Source of the DNA: Euperipatoides rowelli
Lineage: Eukaryota > Onychophora > Udeonychophora > Euonychophora > Peripatopsidae
Assembly: GCA_003024985.2 (NCBI GenBank)
Contig: PXIH01S0008421.1
DNA length: 12,619 bases
Strand: one strand, 5' to 3'
Shown here: positions 1 through 7,920 of the stretch, piece by piece
Layout of the letters: each line of letters opens with the position of its first letter
Position numbering within the stretch: the first letter of the stretch is position 1
Notes under the pieces: generated by a model
Told to the model about the DNA's origin: nothing
The model's input: only the letters and a program-made list of their open reading frames with translations
Databases searched by the model: none
Position numbers and translations under genes: made by a program

Positions 1-222
1 ACCTTTAAAAGCACATATAATTAATAATAATAATATCAATTTCTAACAAATAATGTAAAGTCTATAAATAAAAATATCTTCCCTTGCCAATAAAAATATA
101 AAATGTAGACTATAGTGAATAATCAAAAATGAACATATACACTGTACACAACAAATAATATATCTACTGTATTATACAATATATACTAAATATTGTTATC
201 TACTGTTTATATACAATATGTA
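1..222. other. AT-rich non-coding edge, no gene seen
   Basis: Very AT-rich sequence with no open frame of note on either strand. Several partly repeated words such as tatctactg and atatacaatat occur between 160 and 222. On the minus strand it would be the 3' flank of the open frame ending at 223. I see no canonical AATAAA on that strand here, which weakens the idea that 223 is the true end of a transcript. Confidence 0.5.
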
Positions 223-489
223 CTATATATTATGTTGATCCCCGAGTAGAATTTCCTGAGTATGGATTGTCCGCCAACTAATCACAGCGGTCGCCACACA
301 GAAAGTAAAGATAAAGACTAGAACAACTTGGTGAAATTTAAGATAATTTATTCCAAAAGCAAGAAAGTAAAACCATCTCAGCCATTTGCTGATACATAAA
401 ATAAATAAAGCATACAGAAAGACCCACAATAATGAGATGCTGTGTTCTGGGGTAGTCAGACTGCTTTGGGCTGGCTCCAGCCAGACCAA
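223..489 (-). CDS. candidate exon of an unidentified membrane protein
   Basis: An 88-codon open frame reads from 489 down to a TAG stop at 223-225. It has no ATG at its start: the first codon is TTG, directly preceded by a T-rich tract ending in tgttttgtgtag, which looks like a splice acceptor. It therefore fits a phase-0 terminal exon better than a whole gene. The product is rich in Trp, Phe, Leu and Ile. Hydrophobic stretches lie at about residues 17-33 (SISLLWVFLYALFILCI), 39-50 and 54-72, with basic and aromatic residues between the first two, suggesting two or three membrane spans. Local GC is clearly higher than in the flanks. I do not recognise the family. A shifted frame from the same acceptor is also open for about 50 codons, so the frame is not certain. 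It lies on the same strand as, and downstream of, the kelch exons, whose last blades are missing, so it may sit in a kelch intron or be a chance frame. Confidence 0.33.
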   Translation of the reverse strand: MVWLEPAQSSLTTPEHSISLLWVFLYALFILCISKWLRWFYFLAFGINYLKFHQVVLVFIFTFCVATAVISWRTIHTQEILLGDQHNI

Positions 490-1020
490 CTACACAAAAC
501 ATAAATAAATAAAAAATGTTGAAGAAACATCATTCACATATGTTGAGGCTTGGTTAAAATATTATGCACTAATAAAATATTTATATAAGCATATATAAAT
601 GCCAAAAACAAATATATGTACAGTAAATACACATTAATGCATATTTTTATGTAAGAAATGCCAAAAATTGTCACTAAAATATTCATGACTTAACTAAGTT
701 TCTGGCTAAAGCCTCATTAGTAGCAGATCAGCTTTCTATTATTAATTAAATTCACATTTGAGGAGACAACGCATTTCTGGGCTGCATTATAGTTCAATTT
801 GCTAATGGATTGATGTGTTTAAGTTGTTCTTAATGATCTTAGTGCTGAAATAGATAACCGTATGAGAAAAATATCTTAGAAGAAGAAGTACAATGTTTCA
901 TAAAGTGCTGACACTTGATGATTAAAATCTCACATAAAGTGAAAGAAATTTCTAATGTAACGAGATTGATAATTTCATTATCTACAGTACCTCTATTTAA
1001 CTACTCTTTGATACATACTG
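490..1020. other. intergenic or intronic AT-rich stretch
   Basis: No coding signal is visible on either strand. The missing downstream kelch exons (the blades following the GAGVGVLNN-type motif) were looked for here on the minus strand and not found. Confidence 0.5.
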
Positions 1021-1213
1021 TATATCACAATATGAATGTTATTCCCATGCAAACATGCACATCGGCCTCTAACTGACCACTCTTCAATACTTATATCACA
1101 ATCTGAATGTTATTATAGTCCAAACATTCACATCTGCATCTATTTGACCACCCTCCAATTTTCATATATCGCAACATGAATGTTATTGTAGGGCTAACAT
1201 GTACACTATATTC
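1021..1213. repeat. 71-73 bp tandem repeat, about 2.7 copies
   Basis: Three diverged units start at 1021, 1092 and 1165, each opening with tatatc(a/g)caa and then tgaatgttat, then a C-rich part with (c/g)aaacat(g/t)cacat and ttcaata or tccaatt. The first two units are 71 and 73 bp and the third is cut off near 1213. Divergence between units is perhaps 20-25%, so it is an old local duplication. No protein repeat or open frame runs through it. Confidence 0.75.
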
Positions 1214-1769
1214 TAAGGGTTTAAGGCAAATGTGTCATTGGGGACATTTCAAGCTCCAGTCATTTTTTTGACAGACTTTAAAGCTTGTTTACTAATAAAA
1301 CATCAATGTCACATTAAGAAATTGTGAGCATTATAGATAGTGTTTTCTAGAAAATGTTATTTCAAATCAATTTTATGTTTTTTTTTTTTTTATCAATGGT
1401 AAGTTCTAGAAATCCACTTTTAAACTTAATGCAGTAAGTAATAAATTTATTTTTATCTAATTTAGACAACATAATCCCAAACAATAGATTTAAGTTTAAA
1501 AATTAAAATCTTATACCGGTAGCTTACCCTAAGACCAGTAGTTTAAATGCAATATTTTAGACAGGGATTAATGGAATTTAGAAGCTAAAATATATAAATA
1601 GTATTAATATTAACAGTGCTAATAATTTAAGGATTTCAAATTTTAAAATTATTAAGTTTATAAATTAAAAAATAAATAAATAAAAAATGCTGCTTTCATT
1701 ACATGTATTACACAGTTAGCTTTTCCGAATTCTATTCTTTTGATAAAGACAGAAAAATTCAATTGTTAC
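1214..1769. other. AT-rich stretch downstream of the last visible kelch exon
   Basis: It contains a T12-13 run at 1379-1391 and a short (AAAT)n-like run near 1667-1687, and no recognisable gene. The minus-strand donor gtaaca at 1769-1764 shows that a kelch intron begins at the right edge of this stretch. Confidence 0.5.
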
Positions 1770-1898
1770 CTGCTCCACTGCGTCTTACAGACATATCAGC
1801 CACAGGTGACCACTTATTGATCTGAGGATCATAACATTCTACGGAACTTAAACATTGACGTGAAGCTCCATCATAACCACCCACAGCAAAAAGAAGGC
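1770..1898 (-). CDS. kelch-like exon C (one kelch blade)
   Basis: A 129-nt exon between acceptor tttctttactag and donor GCAG|GTAACA. It encodes 43 codons in phase 1: [20 protein letters not shown], then CYDPQINKW, then [11 protein letters not shown]. This is a full blade set with the double glycine, Tyr and Trp. The [12 protein letters not shown] stretch is nearly diagnostic for the kelch/KLHL2/KLHL3 subfamily. The donor leaves a phase-1 G, so the next exon should continue with the GVGVLNN-type start of the following blade; I do not see that exon left of here. Confidence 0.94.
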
Positions 1899-2660
1899 CT
1901 AGTAAAGAAAACAAATCAGTTTATAAATAAGTTACAAAATCTGGTAAAATATTACAAAACTTATCTAAATGAAAAAAATATTATTATGTTAAGGTACTGT
2001 ATCTCTTCTTAACTCATTTGATCAAAATTTGTCATAATTATTGTGGACCTATTTAAAGGAAAAGGGTAGCGCATTTTAAGCACCATGTGTCAATGTTGAA
2101 ATATGCAAAAATAAAAAATAAAACTTAGAAACTATTGGACTAAAGTTGGTATAATTGTATTTTCTCAAAGGGGTATGCGGTACCTTTTATTTCTGATAAG
2201 TTGGGGTGTAAAGTGCATTTAGCGGATAAAAAGAAATAAAGGGTTGACTGATGGGATTCATGTAGAGAGGTAAATGTTATTTTCAGAGAACTTGATTTAC
2301 TAGGGCCTACCCTTAGGTTCATATCTACTTTTTTATGAAAGATGGGCTACAAAGTAGCAGAGCAAGTTGAACCAAATACAATATTTGAGTTTAAAAGCTT
2401 GTTTGTGTTCATGTTAGGCTATATGTAATATATGGTAGCCTGACGAAAGCTTGTAACACTTGATAATGGTAGCTTATATAAATAATATTATTTTTGTTAG
2501 GCTTAAAGCCATCAGAAGTGGGCTTTGAATAAAAAGAATATCATTTCAGAAAGAGTATAAAGATTTCTTATCTAAAATCTGTTTCTATATTTTTATTTGC
2601 AGTGAATGAGAAATTACAATTTTGATATCTTCAAACAAAAACAATATTCTATTGACTAAC
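1899..2660 (-). other. kelch intron, 762 bp
   Basis: The donor is gttagt at 2660-2655. The acceptor is tttctttactag ending at 1899, with a T-rich tract before it. The interior has no second coding signal; a 60-codon minus-strand frame at 2322-2140 has no kelch similarity and looks like chance. Taggct-type words recur around 2414-2510. Confidence 0.85.
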
Positions 2661-2762
2661 CATTGACAACTCCAACTCCAACACTACTTCTACGAGTACT
2701 CATAGAAGCTACTAAATTCCATTCACCTGTGATAACATTAAAGCATTCTACACTACTCAAAC
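2661..2762 (-). CDS. kelch-like exon B (part of one kelch blade)
   Basis: A 102-nt exon between acceptor gaactgtag and donor AATG|GTTAGT. It encodes 34 codons in phase 1, including LSSVECFN, GEWNLVASM and STRRSSVGVGVVN, the second half of a blade with its Tyr position occupied by Phe (ECFN) and its Trp present (EWN). The frame joins both neighbouring exons without a gap relative to the family. Codon use is AT-rich, unlike the central part of exon A. Confidence 0.93.
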
Positions 2763-2853
2763 CTACAGTTCAAAAGAGAGAGAAAAAAATTAACCAGTCA
2801 ACAATGAATAAAAATAAGTGTAGTCTAATTATACAGTACATAAAAATAATAAC
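2763..2853 (-). other. short kelch intron, 91 bp
   Basis: It begins GTTATT, a weak but legal donor, and ends in a tract of T and CT repeats followed by gaactgtag, a strong acceptor. Splicing it joins two phase-1 exons into the continuous family motif GSSG-LSSVE, which is how the borders were fixed. Confidence 0.9.
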
Positions 2854-3051
2854 CTGATGATCCGTCAAATCCACCAACTGCAAATATAAGCCCATTTAGC
2901 ACAGCCACACCCAGTGTACTCCTGCGCGCCTCCATGCTAGGGCCAGGCGCCCAGCAGTCCTTGGATGGGTCGTACACATCCACTGTCCGCACTCGCAGTG
3001 AACCATTAAATCCACCAACAGCGTAAACTAAACTATTCAGTACAGCCACAC
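2854..3051 (-). CDS. kelch-like exon A (about one and a half kelch blades)
   Basis: A 198-nt exon, first in transcript order of the three. The acceptor is a T-rich tract ending ttattttag at 3052; the donor is CAG|GTTATT at 2854/2853. It starts and ends in phase 1 and encodes 66 codons, from VAVLNSLVYAVGG through RTVDVYDPSKDCW and MEARRSTLGVAVLNG to AVGGFDGSSG. These contain the paired glycines of two blades, the Tyr of VDVYD and the Trp of DCW that are the usual kelch repeat markers. The open frame runs past both splice sites for a few codons, but the family match stops exactly at them. The stretch 2921-3000 is 66% G+C with several CpG, quite unlike the flanking sequence and the other two exons. 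The preceding exon should end with the RRCRAG-type motif of the previous blade; it was not found in the window. Confidence 0.93.
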
Positions 3052-3292
3052 CTAAAATAAGAATACAGATTTTTAGTAAAAGAGGAAATAATTTCATTTG
3101 AAGAGAAATAATTTAAATTATTCGTATACTACTTTATAAATTAAAAATAAATATTTAGCACATTTATATTCTAAATAAAATGAGATGCTTATGAATTTTT
3201 ACTTTGTTATTTTATATGAAATTTAAGCAGTTTATAAAAACTGTACTAAGATGGCTGAAAATTTAGTTGCCAATTTTAAAATACAGCTACAG
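3052..3292 (-). other. 3' end of a long kelch intron
   Basis: The polypyrimidine tract and ttttag acceptor at 3053-3052 close an intron that extends rightwards past all the mobile elements. No upstream kelch exon is recognisable before 12619, giving a minimum length of about 9.5 kb. Confidence 0.65.
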
Positions 3293-3312
3293 CAGACCTG
3301 GGCAGTATCAAA
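3293..3312 (+). repeat. left terminal inverted repeat of the outer hAT
   Basis: cagacctgggcagtatcaaa; it pairs imperfectly with the right end at 7068-7087. The core ctgggca is identical in both. Confidence 0.5.
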
Positions 3313-6016
3313 AGTGCATGTATTGAAAATACATTATAATGAACGTAATTATAGCTCAACCTTCTCTAATGATCTATTTTCTTTTATTTTTATTCATTAT
3401 TGTTTAATGTAAAAGCATGTGGAGGTGGCCATATTTGTTTGCATCATTAGTTCCAAATCAGACCACCTTTCTTCATTAATGCTTTCCAATGTCCAAACAG
3501 TCAGCACTTAATATCAGTTTATGCGGTATTTTCTCTACTAGCCTTTAACTTCACCGAACCCTATGCAAATGAAGCCTTGTAACATATTTTCGATACATTT
3601 GTCATTCACTGATAAAATTATCAGCAAACTCCAGAACAAATACTCCACATTTTTTCCTAAATTCTAACCATAACTCCCCCAGCAAAGGCCCATTGTTATG
3701 TTGTTTCTTTAGTTATTATTTCTTTAAGCATCTTGTATTTACAGTAATTTAACTTTAAGACTTCTCCTTATCCCTTCTATCTTCAGATATAGCTAACATT
3801 ATAGCCAACTCTAGTCGTAACCTGAAAAATAGAAAAGAAACTAAACATAGAATACTGACTTTTTCTAATAAAGGACTTTTCTTCACATATGAACTCTATT
3901 ATAATTAATTTACCAAGGTCTACATTGCTTCTCTGCATATTGCTAATTCTCCAGTTTCACTACATTAATTATACTTCCAACCTTACTAGCCTGGCGGCAC
4001 TCTAGCAGTGTTGACATCATCTACCCAGCATCACTAAAGATAACACTGCCTAGCAACCAATGACAGCAATATCAACATCCAAGAAGACGCTGGTGACGAT
4101 TTGGAAATAAAAAAGCTGCGAGGCAAGATTTAGGAAGATGGGAGCTAAATTTGGAGACTAGCAGAGTGGCATCTCCTACAACCAAGGAGATGTTCTATAT
4201 CATAAATAATTTCATTTCACCTAGCCTTGTTTAGAGGTTTGGTTGAGGATCGAACCCCGAGCATCTAGACAACAATTTTCTGAAGTTTTGATGTTCTGCC
4301 GTCTCAATTTATCTGAAGTATTCCGTGCAGTCACTATAGCGTCTATCTGCTTCCTTTGATGAAATTGTGTTAACCTTGAGAGAATTTAGCAATATTTATC
4401 TCACAAACTATAACCCAAGGTGAACATTTACTCTGTAAACTGTGTTTCGAATCCTTCCCAAAAGTTTTACACGAATCTAGAAAATAGACTTTATGATTTT
4501 GAACTATCAATAAACTCTATTAAAATCTTCCCCGTCCCAGTTGGCTATATCTTACCCTTTTTTGTATATACCGACCCCCTCTTCTCCATTTCTACCTTAA
4601 ATCTGATCGATACTTTTAATTTGTGGGAAATTATAATTGTAAAATTTTATTTTGGGGAATGGGATTTGTTGTTATACTTTCTGCTAAGTCAATAAATATG
4701 TTTGTTTGCTAACTTAGACGCTGTTTGTGTATGTGTAGAACCCACTTTCACACTGAAATGACTTATCTTATTCTATTTCAGGTAGTCGCTATTATGATCA
4801 CTAGTCAGGGGTGGTACCTGCCTTTTTCTATTTGGGCCAGGGAATAAGGGACCAACCATCTTCTCCTCTTTAATCCCATGTCAGCTAAGTCAGGTTGTAG
4901 TTTATTAGGGCCCTTCATCTAGTTTTCCCTACCTTTTGCTAGTTGTGCTGATTAATTGATAATGTAAGAGAACTAGCCAGCAATCTGCACAACGAGACTA
5001 TAGTAGTATTAGTTGCTACTTTGTAATTATCTCTTGGAACATGTTCCTCAGATTTGTGGCTCATGACTGCACTAGATCTTGCTTGTGTTCGCAAGGAGTC
5101 CCTTTTGCAGCCAGGAGTTGAGATAGTTGGAACATTTCCAGCCTAGGATGGTATTTGTAGACGGTTTCAAGGCGTACTGCCAAGGCATATGTGTATATGT
5201 AGGCTACAAATATTGTCACTTTCTACACCTTAAGTCCTGAGCTCATAGATCTACTGCCTTATCATTTGTGAGAAAAGGAATAGGGTCCCATCCTAATAGA
5301 AATGTCCGCGAGTGCACTATGCCAGCTTCGGAGACGTGTAATAATACAAATGAGAGGATATTCCTTATGGGGCGTTAAGTAGACTTTCCAACTCAAAAAG
5401 TCTGTCTGAAGTAGAATAAGGTCGTGGAAAGGAAAGGGGAGAGAGAGACCTTATGAGATAGGCTATTGGCAACCTGATGAAGCTTTACTACAGTGTAGTA
5501 TCTGACACATTTATATTTTGTAATGAAAATACTTCACTTAAAAGTAGTTTGAAATTTTTTATCGAAAACAAATTTTTTCTTGTATTTTGAAATCTGGTTT
5601 CAAAAAAAAGACTGACCTTATACAAAAATCAGTGAAATTTCCATGGTGCTTTCACTGCTTTGCATTATTTTGGCCCATTGTTTTTATCTAAACTTGTTTA
5701 AAATTATTCTCAAATAATATGAAGTTAAAAGTGCTATTTTTAATGAACATATTTCAAAGTTATGAAGAAAGATGGAGAGTGTCAATTATTCAAACCGTCA
5801 AAATAGCTATAATTAGACTTATTTGAAGACAAGTTTTAATACATTTTCAACATTAATAAACTGAATACTGTATATTAAAAACAAATTCACATTTTAAAAT
5901 TATCATTTAAAATTTCTTATAATTTTTATTTTATTTATTAATTAATGTATAAGTATTTTACATTAAATTTATTTGGAGAACTTAAAAATAAAATATGTCT
6001 ATAGGTGGACTGAACC

Positions 6017-6024
6017 ATTACAAT
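6017..6024. repeat. target-site duplication, left copy
   Basis: attacaat, identical to 6610-6617 and immediately outside the cagggg terminus. Confidence 0.85.
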
Positions 6025-6609
6025 CAGGGGTGGAGGAGCAATAATTTACCAGAGGGGTCAAGATTATACTTGTCGGGAGAGGGGAAGGAAAGGGGGCTCT
6101 TTTTATTTTTTTTTCAATTTGATTTTCATAAAATATTTTTTTTTTAACTATTTCTGTAAAAAATCTGTAAATAATTTAGATTTAATTCATTAGCCTATAT
6201 GTACTTTAAGCTGTAGGAAGTGTACTTTTTGTAATTTAAAACAATCAAAAAAAAAATTAAATTATTTAAATCAACCGGTACGATAGTGCAGTTTATCCCC
6301 TTTTTCTTGGATAAAAGTATTCTATTTTACAAATTCTAAACGTACTTTAACAAAGTGTCTATTTTCCGTCTTGTTGATTTTTATTAATTTATAATTCTTT
6401 TTACGTTTATATTGTAAACTTGTTAATTATTTTTCAAGAAAAAAAAATGTAGGCCTATACAGCTTGTACAGTATATATTATTTACTTTATATTAATATAC
6501 AGTAGTGTGTGTGATGGAGACAAGGGGGTCAAATATAGCACTTTGACCCCTCTTGTTAAAATTAGAGGGGTCAGTGGACCCCTCTGACCCCCCGTCTCCG
6601 CCGCCCATG
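6025..6609. mobile_element. non-autonomous hAT transposon, 585 bp, nested
   Basis: The element is flanked by a perfect 8-bp duplication attacaat (6017-6024 and 6610-6617), the length made by hAT transposases. Its ends form imperfect terminal inverted repeats: caggggtggaggag on the left, and catgggcggcggag read inward on the right, 11 of 14 identical. The word gaggggtc or its complement recurs near the ends (6052-6059, 6545-6552, 6565-6572, 6577-6584), as subterminal transposase sites do. The middle is AT-rich and non-coding, so it must have been moved by a transposase encoded elsewhere. The perfect duplication suggests that it is younger than its surroundings. Confidence 0.85.
6565..6584. repeat. 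subterminal hairpin of the nested hAT
   Basis: gaggggtc and gacccctc form a perfect 8-bp stem around agtg. It lies about 25 bp inside the right end and uses the same word found at the left end. Confidence 0.7.
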
Positions 6610-6617
6610 ATTACAAT
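6610..6617. repeat. target-site duplication, right copy
   Basis: attacaat, directly after the gcccatg terminus of the nested hAT. Confidence 0.85.
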
Positions 6618-6976
6618 AAAGGGGAAAATGTTGAAACTTGAAGGGAAGTGTAGGCTATTTTGTAAGAACCAAAAACATAAGGCTGAATAATATATTTACA
6701 AAAGTAAACAATGCTAATTTAAAATTTATTTTCAAAAAAAATTAAAATGGATTTCTTGTCAAATACTCTTTTTTTTTTTTTTAAATAAATAATCATTTGA
6801 CATATTTTATTAATACAATAAATCAGTTATGGACCTCTATGCCAATCTTGTTTATCATTACTTTAAGTGATATTCTCTTAATACATCAGGAAAAACAATT
6901 GACCATTTTTGGTTCATTTTATTAAGATACGGTACCTAAAGAAATGATGTAAAAAAAAGTATTTAGAAAATAATGT

Positions 6977-7030
6977 TGTATTTTTGATACATAATTTGTA
7001 AAGTATTTTCTATTTTGTATCAAAAATACA
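6977..7030. repeat. 15-bp perfect inverted repeat near the right hAT end
   Basis: The arm tgtatttttgataca at 6977-6991 is the exact reverse complement of 7016-7030, with a 24-base loop. The gtatcaaaa word of the arm also occurs next to the left terminal repeat (3304-3312). It is therefore probably a subterminal binding-site array of the outer hAT. Confidence 0.75.
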
Positions 7031-7067
7031 TTTTTTAAAGTATTTTGGCTTGAAAATATATTTTTCA

Positions 7068-7087
7068 ATATATTTTGCCCAGCTCAG
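7068..7087 (-). repeat. right terminal inverted repeat of the outer hAT
   Basis: On the minus strand it reads ctgagctgggcaaaatatat. It matches the left end at 10 of the first 12 positions. Confidence 0.5.
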
Positions 7088-7321
7088 ATTTACAGGATAT
7101 TAGCCTTTTTTAATAAATATACTTACTGTATATACCTATTTTTGGCACAGATAGCCCCACTGTGTCTCTCTCTTATTTGAGAGATATTTTTTTCATTTTG
7201 ATTTTTAAAACCTGCATTAAATTTAAATTTTAAAAATGTATATAATTTTAAATAATTTATTAGGCCACCCGAAAGGCAAAATTGCATTTAAATCACTTCA
7301 ATGTTCTTTAAAAAAAAAAAA
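7088..7321. other. AT-rich spacer between hAT and integrase relic
   Basis: Low-complexity AT-rich sequence with an A11 run at 7311-7321 that abuts the integrase relic. No gene is seen. Confidence 0.5.
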
Positions 7322-7920
7322 GGAATAATGAATGGGTTAATAGTCATGTTAAAATGTTCGATCTGGCCATTTGCACTTGCTATAGTATTTTGTGATTGTT
7401 TATCTTAAGATTTTCATTAATTTTTTTAATTCTTGACTAAACTAATGTAAGGGAACCATTATAAGTGGTTAATCTCATTGGTGTTCCAAAGGTGGAGAAA
7501 ATAGAGTTTAGTATAGCAACGTTGACTTTTATGTTAGTTGATGATATTTCAATTATTGGAAATTTGCTAAATTTATTTACCAAAACTAGTAGATATTTAT
7601 TGAAGGAAGAGGTCCTTTCTATGATCCAAAATGGTGTCTTGCCATTGCCCTTATGATAGTTCTGACTTTGACATGGGGTATTGGATGTTCTGTGGTGTAG
7701 CAATGGTAGGCATCCACATATTAGTTGTTCCAATTAATGGATTCATTGTTGGAAACCAAATCTTTTTCCTCATGATTGCTTTAGTTCAGCTTATACCTGG
7801 ATGTCCATTGTGAGCTAATTTTACTGTTTTTCTTTGAAGTGGCTGTGGAAGTACCAGTCTTGTTCCTCTCAGTAAAATGTTTTGTTAAAGTTTTGTAAAT
7901 AATTACTGACGAATCTTGTA
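7322..7920 (-). pseudogene. Ty3/gypsy retrotransposon integrase relic
   Basis: Read right to left, three pieces in two frames match the pol 3' region of Ty3/gypsy elements. From about 7890 to 7640 come NILLRGTRLVLP, KLAHNGHPG (the His pair of the integrase zinc finger) and KKIWFP, with in-frame stops. From about 7601 to 7437 another frame gives KYLLVLVNKFSKFPIIEISS and IFSTFGTP, the integrase catalytic core. At 7380-7322 the first frame returns with SANGQIEHFNMTI. The second catalytic aspartate is replaced (TYNGS where the family has TDNGP), while the glutamate of NGQIE is kept. The zinc-finger cysteines are not evident. It has at least two frameshifts and several stops, so it is dead. Reverse transcriptase, RNase H, gag and LTRs were not found. 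It lies in the sense orientation of the kelch gene. Confidence 0.85.

Larger units (their letters stand above)
1770..3051 (-). other. kelch / KLHL2-KLHL3-like gene, internal part (three exons)
   Basis: Partial gene on the minus strand made of exons 3051-2854, 2762-2661 and 1898-1770, separated by introns of 91 and 762 bp. The product belongs to the BTB-BACK-kelch family closest to Drosophila kelch and vertebrate KLHL2/KLHL3. These adaptors use the BTB/BACK part to bind Cullin-3 and the six-bladed kelch propeller to capture substrates for ubiquitination (WNK kinases for KLHL2/3) or to bind actin; that is family knowledge. Seen here are only about 143 propeller residues, containing three double-glycine blade strands (AVGGF, AVGGF, AVGGY) and the conserved GFNGSLRVRTVD, RRSTLGVAVLNG, LSSVEC, RRSSVGVGVVNG and [15 protein letters not shown] stretches. 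No stops or frameshifts interrupt it, so it looks functional. The BTB and BACK exons must lie beyond 12619 and the final blades left of the window, unless they were missed. Family assignment is firm; orthology to KLHL2 versus KLHL3 is not resolvable because both derive from one ancestral gene. Confidence 0.93.
3293..7087. mobile_element. probable large decayed hAT-type DNA transposon
   Basis: The left end starts cagacctgggcagtatcaaa at 3293. The right end, read inward on the minus strand from 7087, starts ctgagctgggcaaaatatat. The first 12 bases agree at 10 positions, including the shared ctgggca, and both ends continue with aaaatac/gtatttt-like words typical of hAT subterminal regions. The 8 bp outside are agctacag (3285-3292) and atttacag (7088-7095), matching at 6 of 8, as expected for a decayed hAT target duplication. 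Inside I find no intact transposase. A 91-codon open frame (4420-4695, plus, no ATG) has no recognisable domain and ends on a possible poly(A) signal. The part from about 4700 to 5480 is less AT-rich but has stops in every frame. A younger hAT is nested at 6025-6609. It could also be two unrelated hAT ends facing each other. Confidence 0.5.

Noticed and set aside
2663-2857. Plus-strand open frame over a kelch exon
   Set aside because: It is antisense to exon B and crosses its splice sites; no independent support.
3420-3700. Possible hAT transposase C-terminal fragment on the minus strand inside the outer hAT
   Set aside because: Only a short stretch looked vaguely suitable, with stops around it; the similarity is too weak to claim.
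4224-4262. tRNA-like B box on the minus strand (ggttcgatcc), possible SINE, tRNA or primer-binding site
   Set aside because: The flanking bases do not form a T stem, there is no A box at the right distance, and the TGG spacing does not fit a tRNA 3' end or LTR primer site.
4798-4830. caggggtgg at 4806 resembles the left end of the nested hAT
   Set aside because: No second end and no 8-bp duplication of the flanking tcactagt could be found.
4780-5480. Less AT-rich segment that might be a decayed coding region
   Set aside because: All frames contain many stops and no motif was recognised on either strand.
7465-7813. Two plus-strand open frames of about 60 codons
   Set aside because: They are antisense shadows of the Ty3/gypsy integrase relic.
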